NCBI GenBank assembly: GCA_029861485.1 | Contig: JAOTZF010000002.1 | Location: 1 to 25,988, forward strand | Length of the DNA stretch: 25,988 bases | Origin: Thermoleophilia bacterium | GTDB lineage: Bacteria > Actinomycetota > Thermoleophilia > Miltoncostaeales > Miltoncostaeaceae | Direction of reading: 5' to 3' | In this document: positions 1 to 10,742 of the stretch, piece by piece | Position numbering within the stretch: the stretch's first letter is position 1 | How the letters are laid out: every line of letters starts with the position of its first letter | Program-made: the position numbers and the translations under genes | Notes under the pieces: model-generated | Databases searched by the model: none | The model's input: the letters and a program-made list of their open reading frames with translations, nothing else | What the model was told of the DNA's origin: nothing

Positions 1-302
1 CTTCGCTCCACCTCGACGGTGAAGTCGACGTGGCCGGGGGTGTCGATGATGTTGATGCGGTGGTCGCGCCAGAAGCAGGTGGTAGCGGCGCTGGTGATGG
101 TGATCCCGCGCTCTTGCTCCTGTTCCATCCAGTCCATCGTCGCGGCGCCGTCGTGCACCTCGCCGATTCGGTGGGTGCGGCCGGTGTAGTAGAGGATGCG
201 CTCGGTAGTCGTCGTCTTACCGGCATCGATGTGGGCCATGATGCCGATGTTCCTGGTCTGCTCGAGCGAGACCTTGCGCTTGGTCATTTCCGATGTCGAC
301 AC
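1..302 (-). CDS. fusA: Elongation factor G, N-terminal part (cut by left edge)
   Basis: Translation of the minus strand gives the start of the EF-G GTPase domain, the ribosomal translocase of elongation. The P-loop AHIDAGKTTTTER, the switch I motif RGITIT and the G3 motif DTPGHVDFTVEVERS are all present. Only about 100 codons are in the window. Two in-frame starts are possible. ATG at 285-287 gives MTKRKVSLEQTRNIGIM but has no ribosome binding site close by. GTG at 300-302 lies five codons upstream and is preceded by GAGGAG at 308-313 with a 5-base gap, so I chose it. The gene is the third member of the rpsL-rpsG-fusA str operon, 123 bases after rpsG. Identity is certain; the exact start is less so. 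Confidence 0.95.
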   Translation of the reverse strand, partial: MSTSEMTKRKVSLEQTRNIGIMAHIDAGKTTTTERILYYTGRTHRIGEVHDGAATMDWMEQEQERGITITSAATTCFWRDHRINIIDTPGHVDFTVEVER

Positions 303-307
303 CGCGA

Positions 308-313
308 CTCCTC
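308..313 (-). promoter_or_regulatory. Ribosome binding site of fusA
   Basis: GAGGAG on the minus strand lies 5 bases before the GTG at 300-302 but 20 bases before the ATG at 285-287. This spacing favours the GTG start, giving an EF-G with five extra N-terminal residues. Confidence 0.6.
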
Positions 314-323
314 GATCTCCGTG

Positions 324-358
324 GTGCCCGGCTCGCCTGCCTTAAGGAGCGCGGGCAC
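324..358 (-). promoter_or_regulatory. Hairpin in the rpsG-fusA spacer
   Basis: GTGCCCG (324-330) pairs with CGGGCAC (352-358). The stem can continue as GCTC (331-334) with GAGC (347-350), leaving one bulged base at 351 and a 12-base loop. It sits just upstream of the fusA ribosome binding site, so it could be an mRNA processing or translational control element, or simply spacer structure. There is no U-tract, so it is not a clear terminator. The pairing is seen directly; its function is unknown. Confidence 0.35.
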
Positions 359-425
359 TTGCTCCTTGGCCGTTCTCTTCAGTACGTACTTCGGCGTCCT
401 GTCTACCGAGCCTGAGCCCGAATCA

Positions 426-896
426 CTACCAGCGGTAGTGAGCGAACGCCTTGTTGGCCTGGGCCATGCGGTAGAGGTCGTCCTTCCGCTTGAAGGCCCC
501 GCCCTGCGACCCTAGGGCGTCGAGCAACTCGTTCGCCAGACGATCGCTCATCTGCTTCTCACGCCTGTCACGAGCGAACTGGACGATCCAGCGGATCGCG
601 AGCGTGCGGCCACGCCGGGCGGGTACCTCGACCGGCACCTGGTACGTGGCGCCACCGACGCGGCGGGACTTGACCTCGAGCGCCGGAGTGACGTTGCGGA
701 CGGCCTCTTCCATTACCTCGACCGGCTCGCGACCGGTGTGCTCGCGGATGCGCTCCAGGGCGACGTAGACGACCTTCTCGGCGACCGACTTCTTGCCGTC
801 GGTGAGCACCCGGTTCACGACCTGGGTGACGAGCTGGCTGCTGTAGACGGGGTCGGCCTCGAGCGGCCGGCGCGGTGGGGCTGAGCGGCGGGGCAC
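426..896 (-). CDS. rpsG: 30S ribosomal protein S7
   Basis: The 156-residue product is a full-length S7, the 16S rRNA 3'-domain assembly initiator near the decoding site. It starts MPRRSAPPRRPLEADPVY and contains the typical VNRVLTDGKKS segment, the VGGATYQVPVEV beta-hairpin region and the C-terminal AFAHYRW. The start is GTG (894-896), only 4 bases after the rpsL stop, so translation is probably coupled to rpsL. The local binding site is weak (AGGTAG overlapping the rpsL stop). It is the second gene of the str operon. Confidence 0.98.
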   Translation of the reverse strand: MPRRSAPPRRPLEADPVYSSQLVTQVVNRVLTDGKKSVAEKVVYVALERIREHTGREPVEVMEEAVRNVTPALEVKSRRVGGATYQVPVEVPARRGRTLAIRWIVQFARDRREKQMSDRLANELLDALGSQGGAFKRKDDLYRMAQANKAFAHYRW

Positions 897-900
897 GGCG

Positions 901-1272
901 CTACCTGGGCGACTTTGCGCCGTACTTGCTACGCCCCTGACGCCTTTCGCTTACCCCCGCGGCATCGAGCGCGGCGCGGATGACCTTGTACCGCACGCCC
1001 GGCAGATCCTTGACGCGGCCGCCACGCACGAGCACGACCGAGTGCTCCTGCAGGTTGTGGCCCTCGCCCGGGATGTAGCTCGTGACCTCCATCCCGTTGG
1101 TCAGCCGCACGCGGCAGACCTTGCGAAGCGCGGAGTTCGGCTTCTTCGGGGTGGTGGTGTAGACCCGGGTGCACACGCCGCGCTTCTGGGGAGCGCCACG
1201 GAGCGCGGGAGTTGCGAGCTTCTTCTGCTTGGGCTTACGGCCCTTGCGGACCATCTGATTGATTGTCGGCAC
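901..1272 (-). CDS. rpsL: 30S ribosomal protein S12
   Basis: The product is S12 of the decoding centre, about 123 residues, with RVYTTTPKKPNSALRK and GRVKDLPGVRYKV intact. The lysine at position 43 and the lysine of the VKDLPG loop, where streptomycin-resistance changes occur, are both wild type. The start is GTG at 1270-1272, giving M(V)PTINQMVRKGRKPKQ, the normal family N-terminus, preceded by AAAAAGGCGG as a modest binding site. The open frame extends upstream to 1413, but that extension does not resemble S12. It is the first gene of the rpsL-rpsG-fusA operon and is divergent from the M74 peptidase gene. Confidence 0.97.
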   Translation of the reverse strand: MPTINQMVRKGRKPKQKKLATPALRGAPQKRGVCTRVYTTTPKKPNSALRKVCRVRLTNGMEVTSYIPGEGHNLQEHSVVLVRGGRVKDLPGVRYKVIRAALDAAGVSERRQGRSKYGAKSPR

Positions 1273-1326
1273 GTCCGCCTTTTTATCGCGCAGTGCTACT
1301 TGCCGCCCGGCCGGGCAGCGGCGGGT

Positions 1327-1332
1327 AACGTA
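1327..1332 (-). promoter_or_regulatory. Possible -10 element of the rpsL operon
   Basis: The minus strand reads TGCTACGTT, an extended -10 type sequence (TG, one base, TACGTT). It would give a transcript starting about 48 bases before the rpsL start codon. No good -35 box lies at the expected distance, so the call is weak. The adjoining CCCGGCCGGG palindrome (about 1305-1317) could form structure in the leader. Confidence 0.25.
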
Positions 1333-1407
1333 GCACGCTCGCAAGCGCTGCGCGGGTCGCAACGGGGATTGCGCACACATTCGCGGCACCGCGCTACTTT
1401 CGCCGCG

Positions 1408-2253
1408 ATGCACGCCTGCACAGAGCCGGTTTCCCCGGGTGCTGGCAGCAGCCGCGCGCGCCGCAGGGCCGCGCTGTCATGCTGCCCCGCCTGCGCCGCC
1501 ACGGCACGGCCGCCGAGCACGCGCACCCGACGCCCGCGCTACGCGTGGCTCGCGGTCCTGGGCGTCATGGTCAGCCTGCTGCCCATCGCCGCGCTCGACG
1601 AGCGCGGCGGCAGCGCGACCGCGGTCGCCGCCGATCCCGTGATCGAACGCTCGACACCGGCGCCCGCACCGCAGCCGCCTCGCCGAGCACGCCCACCGGA
1701 CGCGGCCGAGCGAGTGGTATGGCGCGAGAGCATCGCCTCCGGCACCCCCAACAACGGCCGACTGGTACGAGGCGTGCAGCTCCCGCCGACGGGTGAGGGC
1801 TTTTACGGCTACGACCCGGCGATCCAGCGCCCGCCCGGCGGGCCCGACCGCCAGTGGGGCACCGCGAAGCTCGTGAAGGAGATCACACTGCTCGGCCGCT
1901 GGTGGGCCAGGACCCATCCGGCCGCGCCGCGCCTGGGGATCGGCGACCTCTCGAGACCCACCGGTGGGTTTTTCGGCGGCCCCGGAGTGGGCCACCTGTC
2001 GCACCAGAACGGTCTGGACGTCGACATCCGGCTGGTGCGATCCGACGGCACCGAGGACGGCGCGCACGCCGGGAACTATGACGCCGAGCGCACCCAAGAC
2101 GTCATCGACCGCCTGCTGGCGCGCGGCGCCAACCTCATCCTGATCGGCCCCAACCTCGATCTGCACGGACCGAGTCGCGTCGTGCTGCGGTGGCCGAACC
2201 ACGACGATCATCTCCATGCGCGTTTTCCCGACCCGGACGGTCCGGCCAACTAA
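1408..2253 (+). CDS. Penicillin-insensitive murein endopeptidase-like protein (peptidase M74)
   Basis: The roughly 281-residue protein has a basic N-terminus, one hydrophobic segment (YAWLAVLGVMVSLLPIAAL, about residues 48-66), a proline-rich linker, and a C-terminal metallopeptidase domain. The domain carries HLSHQNGLDVDI (H196, H199, D204, D206) and NHDDHLHARF (H265, H268, H270). These match the zinc-ligand and active-site pattern of MepA-type LAS peptidases, which cut DD cross-links in peptidoglycan. It is probably exported and membrane-anchored, acting on the cell wall. The start is uncertain: ATG 1408 is the first ATG after the rpsL divergent region and places a basic stretch before the hydrophobic segment. 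The frame is open further upstream, but only antisense to rpsL. It is a lone gene, divergent from rpsL and convergent with the next one. Confidence 0.85.
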   Translation: MHACTEPVSPGAGSSRARRRAALSCCPACAATARPPSTRTRRPRYAWLAVLGVMVSLLPIAALDERGGSATAVAADPVIERSTPAPAPQPPRRARPPDAAERVVWRESIASGTPNNGRLVRGVQLPPTGEGFYGYDPAIQRPPGGPDRQWGTAKLVKEITLLGRWWARTHPAAPRLGIGDLSRPTGGFFGGPGVGHLSHQNGLDVDIRLVRSDGTEDGAHAGNYDAERTQDVIDRLLARGANLILIGPNLDLHGPSRVVLRWPNHDDHLHARFPDPDGPAN

Positions 2254-2309
2254 CTCGCCGCCGCTCGCGTCTCTCCGCGCCAGGCGACGACGATGGTGGC
2301 CGCCGAGAC

Positions 2310-2708
2310 CTACCCTGTGAGGTCGGCCTGTGCCTCAGACCACTTGGCGCTGAGCGCGAAGATCACGAGAATCGATATGCCGATCACCAGCAGGCTCCAG
2401 AGTGGGAAGGCTGCGAGGAAAGCGCTCTGGGCGACGGCATTGAGCGAGACCACGATCAGCGCGAACCACCGGCCCCACGGCTTGCCCCAGAGGAGCGCGA
2501 TCGCGGCCAATACCAGCACCACGCCCCAGACGAGGGTGAACACGCCCCACGTCGTGAAATCGAAGATGAGCAAATCCTCCTCGGTGACGGCGTAGTAGTC
2601 GTCGGAGAAGATCGCCGCGAGCCCTTGCAGGGCGTTGTACGCCCCCATGAGCCCCATCATGATGGCCGCGAACATGATCCATCCGCTCCAGAAAGCGGCA
2701 CTCGGCAC
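2310..2708 (-). CDS. DUF7144-like four-helix membrane protein
   Basis: The product has four hydrophobic segments: the FWSGWIMFAAIMMGLMG region, the WGVFTLVWGVVLVLAAIALL region, the WFALIVVSLNAVAQSAFLAA region, and LWSLLVIGISILVIFAL near the C-terminus. A short polar loop (SDDYYAVTEEDLLIFD) lies between helices 1 and 2. The helix pattern, the FWSGW opening and the DDYY loop resemble the small actinobacterial DUF7144 membrane family of unknown function. I place the start at GTG 2706-2708, shortly before the first helix. The frame is open up to a TTG at 2912, but that extension is arginine- and proline-rich and looks unlike the family. No partner is evident. Confidence 0.75.
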   Translation of the reverse strand: MPSAAFWSGWIMFAAIMMGLMGAYNALQGLAAIFSDDYYAVTEEDLLIFDFTTWGVFTLVWGVVLVLAAIALLWGKPWGRWFALIVVSLNAVAQSAFLAAFPLWSLLVIGISILVIFALSAKWSEAQADLTG

Positions 2709-3035
2709 CCGAGACCCCCAAGCGTTGCCGGAGGCGTGACGATACCTCTCCGCCGCCCTCGTCAGAAGGGAGCGGCCCGCGACCCGTTCACCGCCGGTCT
2801 CCACCTGTACCGACAAGGTCGCATGCCACCTCCGCGTGCCTGGGCGGATCGTGCGTTGCCGTCCCACGGCTGCACGGGGGTTCACTCTCGGCGGAGAGGC
2901 CCACGCCGACAACCCCGAGGCCGGGCACGGCGGGGAGCGGCGGCACGATCCCCGAGGGTCTCGTGCAGTGCGGGAGCCTCGCCGTCGAACCGAGGGCTCG
3001 AGTAACCGGTACCGGACGAGACGGGACCGCTCGCG
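2709..3035 (-). other. Gene-free spacer or N-terminal extension of the DUF7144-like gene
   Basis: If the membrane protein starts at 2708, this 327-base stretch holds no recognisable gene. On the minus strand TTCTGA (2762-2767), a 17-base gap and TATCGT (2739-2744) could be a weak promoter giving a short leader before the GTG at 2708. Otherwise I see nothing specific in it. Confidence 0.3.
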
Positions 3036-3809
3036 CTAGACCTGAGGTTCGCTCGCGCTGAGGGTGAGGGTCGCCGTCTGCGAGAAGACCCCGATACCCT
3101 CGCGGCTCTCGCCCTCGACGCGCATCTGCACCGGGAGGGCGAGCTCGGCCGACCACCAGTAGACGTCGGTCCACTGCCCGGTGACGCTGCCGGTGATGCT
3201 GGTGGTGCGCTCGATGACGACGGCCTCGACCTGGGAGCCACCGACCGAGACGGTCTCCGTACCGGTGACCTCGCTCGAATGCGTGGTGGTGGATCCGTCG
3301 GCCTCGTAGCGGGCCTCCCAGCCGGCCCCCTCGCTCAGATCCGCCGGAATCCAGAGCGCCGGGGGGTCGAGCACGGCGTCCTCGTCCGAGGTCGTGCCGA
3401 GGAGTGAGAGCTTGGTCCGCGACCACGTCTGCGCGATCCCGGCGGACGCCAGCTCGTACCGCGCCCCCTCGACATGCTCACCTGAGTAGGCGAGGCGCGT
3501 CTCGAACCCGCCCGGCCGCTGCCAGACGATCATCTGCGCCTGCCCGGGGAGCTCGCGGCTGACCTTGACCGAGGCGGCACCGCCGCCCTCGGTGCCGATG
3601 ACGTCGTAGGTGTAGACGCCCGGCAGGGGTGCCCCGTCGACACCGCGAGTGCCGTCGTCCGCATCCTGAAAGTCCGCCAGCGCCGACGCGGCGCTCACGG
3701 GGTCGCTCTTGGTGGCTTGCGCCACGAGCCAGAAGCCGACACCGCCAGCGGCGATCAGCAACGCGCCGACCGTTGCCAGCACGATGAGGAGAGTTCGCTT
3801 ACCACCCAT
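3036..3809 (-). CDS. Hypothetical membrane-anchored extracytoplasmic protein
   Basis: I do not recognise the family. The protein begins MGGKRTLLIVLATVGALLIAAGGVGFW, an uncleaved signal-anchor type N-terminus. The remaining 230 or so residues are soluble, rich in Thr/Ser/Gly and predicted extracytoplasmic, with alternating beta-like segments (GVYTYDVIGTEGGG, VEAVVIERTTSITG, ELALPVQMRVEGES). The pattern resembles secreted actinobacterial beta-rich proteins that bind lipids or measure envelope state, but that is only an impression. The start is either ATG 3807-3809 or a TTG six codons upstream (3827); neither has a clear ribosome binding site. It is divergent from apgM. Confidence 0.75.
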   Translation of the reverse strand: MGGKRTLLIVLATVGALLIAAGGVGFWLVAQATKSDPVSAASALADFQDADDGTRGVDGAPLPGVYTYDVIGTEGGGAASVKVSRELPGQAQMIVWQRPGGFETRLAYSGEHVEGARYELASAGIAQTWSRTKLSLLGTTSDEDAVLDPPALWIPADLSEGAGWEARYEADGSTTTHSSEVTGTETVSVGGSQVEAVVIERTTSITGSVTGQWTDVYWWSAELALPVQMRVEGESREGIGVFSQTATLTLSASEPQV

Positions 3810-3926
3810 GCGGTATCTATCGGTCAAACTCGGGTGAAGATTTAGCCCGGGTAATAGCCTTGCCTCTCACCAAGAGGGCTAGGCCGACCTGACAGCGGCG
3901 GGCTGCCGCCCCCGACCGGAGATGAC

Positions 3927-5117
3927 ATGGACCTGACCCCCCTTCTCACCGCATCCGACGCGAAGATCGTGGTCCTCCTGCTCGACGGCCTCGGCGGCTA
4001 TGCCGACGCCCACGGCGGCACCGAGCTCGAGGACGCCGACACGCCGAACCTCGACGCGCTGGCGGAAGAGGGATCGAGCGGGCTCGCCGAGATCGTCGGC
4101 CCGGGCATCACGCCCGGTTCCGGACCGGGCCACCTCGCGCTGTTCGGCTACGACCCGCTGGAGTTCGAGCTCGGCCGCGGCGCGCTTTCCGCCGCCGGGC
4201 TCGATGTCGAGCTGCGCGCGGGAGACGTCGCCGCTCGCGCGAACCTGTGCACGCTCGACGAAGCCGGCAACATCACCGACCGCCGCGCGGGCCGCATCCC
4301 GAGCCCCGAGGCGGCGCCCCTGGTGGACCGCATTCAAGAGCAGGTCAAACTCGACGGCGCGGAGCTCACCATCCGCCACGAACGCGAACACCGCGCGATG
4401 GTGATGCTGCGTGGCAGGGGGCTGGACCCCCGCATCAGCGACACCGACCCCCAGCAGACCGGGGTCCCGCCCCTAGTCCCGGAACCGTTGCACCCCTCCG
4501 CAATGCGCGCAGCCGGACTATTCGCCGAACTCGAGCGCCAGGCCCGCGAGATTCTCGCCGGAGAGCGGGCGAACGGGATTCTGCTGCGCGGCTTCGACAC
4601 CCATGAGGAGGTGCCGAGCTTCGCCCACCGCTACGGGCTGAACGCCGCGGCGATTGCTGTCTATCCGATGTACCGGGGCATCTCCCGCCTTCTCGGCATG
4701 GACGTGCTGCGCCGGCCCGAGGGTCTGGCGGACCAGGCGGCCCTGCTGCGTGAGGCCTGGGGCGACTACGACTACTTCTTCGTGCACCACAAGGCGACCG
4801 ATGCGGCGGGTGAGGACGGGGATCGCGAGGCCAAGATCGCTGCGATCGAGGCGGTCGACCGGATCGTGCCGGAGGTGATGGCGCTGAATCCCGACGTCGT
4901 GATGGTCACGGGGGATCATGCGACGCCGCCGCAGATGTCCGCGCACTCCTGGCACCCGGTGCCGGTGCTGCTGTGGTCCGAGCGGGGGGGCCGCGACGGG
5001 GTCGGGCGCTTCGGGGAGGGCTTCGCGCGCTCCGGCATGCTCGGTCGGCGCCGAATGTCCGAGATGATGCCCATCCTCCTGGCCTGCGCGGGTCGGCTGA
5101 AGAAGTATGGGGCCTGA
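3927..5117 (+). CDS. apgM: 2,3-bisphosphoglycerate-independent phosphoglycerate mutase, archaeal type
   Basis: The 396-residue protein belongs to the alkaline phosphatase superfamily and interconverts 3- and 2-phosphoglycerate in glycolysis and gluconeogenesis. LLLDGLGGYADAHGGTELE near the N-terminus supplies the first metal-binding Asp, and TPGSGPGHLALFGYDP carries the nucleophilic Ser region. The C-terminal part has HHKATDAAGEDGDREAK and MVTGDHATPPQMSAHSWH, the remaining metal ligands of the ApgM family. The length fits ApgM (about 400) rather than the larger GpmI (about 510). The ATG at 3927 has GGAG at 3918-3921. The HIT gene starts 2 bases after its stop, so the two form an operon. Confidence 0.93.
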   Translation: MDLTPLLTASDAKIVVLLLDGLGGYADAHGGTELEDADTPNLDALAEEGSSGLAEIVGPGITPGSGPGHLALFGYDPLEFELGRGALSAAGLDVELRAGDVAARANLCTLDEAGNITDRRAGRIPSPEAAPLVDRIQEQVKLDGAELTIRHEREHRAMVMLRGRGLDPRISDTDPQQTGVPPLVPEPLHPSAMRAAGLFAELERQAREILAGERANGILLRGFDTHEEVPSFAHRYGLNAAAIAVYPMYRGISRLLGMDVLRRPEGLADQAALLREAWGDYDYFFVHHKATDAAGEDGDREAKIAAIEAVDRIVPEVMALNPDVVMVTGDHATPPQMSAHSWHPVPVLLWSERGGRDGVGRFGEGFARSGMLGRRRMSEMMPILLACAGRLKKYGA

Positions 5118-5119
5118 GC

Positions 5120-5524
5120 ATGCCCACCGTCTTCACCCGGATCATCGAGGGCGAGCTACCCGGCCATTTCGTCTACGAAGACGAGCACTGCGTGGGCTTT
5201 CTCACCATCGAGCCGCTGCGAGAAGGCCACGTGCTGATGGTGCCGCGCGAAGAAGTCGACCACTGGCTCGACCTGTCACCCCAGCTGCTCACGAATCTCA
5301 TGGCCGCCTCTCAGCGGGTCGGTCGCGCCATTCACGAGGAGTTCGGCTCGCAGAAGGTCGGCATGATGATCGTCGGCTTGGAGGTCGACCACGTCCACAT
5401 CCACCTCTCCCCGATCGACTCCATCAGGGAGATGGACTTCTCGCGGACGGCGCCTGCGGATCAGGACCGCCTGGCCAACGTGGCCGCGCGACTCCAAGCC
5501 GCGCTTGCTCGCCAGGCTTCATGA
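5120..5524 (+). CDS. HIT family nucleotide hydrolase or transferase
   Basis: The 134-residue protein is a single histidine-triad domain. The motif HVHIHLSPI gives H91, H93 and H95, with the upstream segment PLREGHVLMVPREEVDHW typical of the fold. HIT proteins hydrolyse nucleoside phosphoramidates, Ap3A/Ap4A or adenylated compounds; the exact substrate cannot be read from sequence. ATG 5120 is chosen because it starts the domain directly (MPTVFTRIIEGELPGHFVYE) and lies 2 bases after the apgM stop, implying translational coupling. A longer open frame begins inside apgM but is not needed. Confidence 0.92.
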   Translation: MPTVFTRIIEGELPGHFVYEDEHCVGFLTIEPLREGHVLMVPREEVDHWLDLSPQLLTNLMAASQRVGRAIHEEFGSQKVGMMIVGLEVDHVHIHLSPIDSIREMDFSRTAPADQDRLANVAARLQAALARQAS

Positions 5525-5550
5525 ACACGGTGTGAGGTGGGCTAGGTAAG

Positions 5551-5563
5551 GCCTTCCGAAGGC
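5551..5563. terminator. Small hairpin between the convergent HIT and TfoX genes
   Basis: GCCTT (5551-5555) and AAGGC (5559-5563) pair around a three-base loop. Flanking GGGC and GCCC could extend the structure with an internal loop. It lies between two converging genes, where a bidirectional terminator would be expected, but the stem is short and there is no T-tract. Confidence 0.3.
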
Positions 5564-5575
5564 GTGGCCCTATGC

Positions 5576-5932
5576 TCAGCGCGCCTTCTTGGGCTTCGGC
5601 TTTCTGGGCGGCATCGAGGCCGTGTGTACGACCGCGCGCCCGGCCCAGTCGCGCACGACATCAGGCTGTGAGCGCCACGACTCCGGCATGGCGACATAGT
5701 CCTTCATCGGCCGGTCCTCCGGACCGAAGGGCCCCGAGCCGGGCTCGGCCTCCAGCGCCGCACGATCGGATTGACTCAGGCGCAGTCCGACCGCGCCCCC
5801 GAATAGACCGCCGACCATGTTGCCGTTCACGAAGGCGCCGAGGTTGCCGAACATCGGCTTCACCTCGACCTCAGGGTGGTCGGCGAAGAGCTCCGTGAAG
5901 AACTCCTTGTCGGCCTCGGTGGGCTTCGGCAT
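5576..5932 (-). CDS. TfoX N-terminal domain protein
   Basis: From ATG 5930-5932 the product is about 118 residues: MPKPTEADKEFFTEL, then VKPMFGNLGAFVNGNMVGGLFGG, the typical TfoX_N beta-sheet core, then a C-terminal helix and a lysine-rich tail (PPRKPKPKKAR). TfoX_N proteins are named after the competence regulator Sxy/TfoX, but stand-alone actinobacterial versions have no established role. The frame continues upstream to 6037, but the extra residues are arginine-rich and lie in the rpoC terminator region. A GTG two codons upstream (5936-5938) is an alternative start. It lies downstream of rpoC in the same direction but beyond a hairpin. Confidence 0.82.
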   Translation of the reverse strand: MPKPTEADKEFFTELFADHPEVEVKPMFGNLGAFVNGNMVGGLFGGAVGLRLSQSDRAALEAEPGSGPFGPEDRPMKDYVAMPESWRSQPDVVRDWAGRAVVHTASMPPRKPKPKKAR

Positions 5933-6022
5933 CTTCACGGCGCCGCTGCGGTCGCGGGTGGGGTCATTGTGCCACCGTAGACCGCGATTCAGGCGACGAC
6001 CAGTATCTCGCCCCGGAACGAC

Positions 6023-6050
6023 ACGGCCCCGACGCAAGCGCCGGGGCCGT
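6023..6050 (-). terminator. Hairpin downstream of rpoC
   Basis: ACGGCCCCG (6023-6031) is perfectly complementary to CGGGGCCGT (6042-6050), a 9-bp GC-rich stem with a 10-base loop. It begins 25 bases after the rpoC stop. No U-tract follows on the minus strand, which is common for intrinsic terminators of high-GC actinobacteria. It is the likely end of the rpoB-rpoC transcript. Confidence 0.7.
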
Positions 6051-6075
6051 CACCTACTCGGTTGAGCGAATCCTA

Positions 6076-10641
<4,566 letters not shown>

Positions 10642-10742
10642 TTGGTGAGAGCCTCTCTCTTTGCACTCGGGTGCTCGCGGGCACCCGACCCCTGCAGTCG
10701 CCGTTGCCGGGCGCGGCGCTCATGGCCGGCCCGGAGCTGCCC

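Noticed and set aside
1042..1407. Upstream extension of the M74 peptidase frame
   Set aside because: It runs antisense through rpsL and does not resemble any peptidase; the frame is open by chance.
1273..1413. N-terminal extension of rpsL
   Set aside because: The frame stays open upstream, but S12 begins at PTINQMVRKG and the GTG at 1272 gives the normal length.
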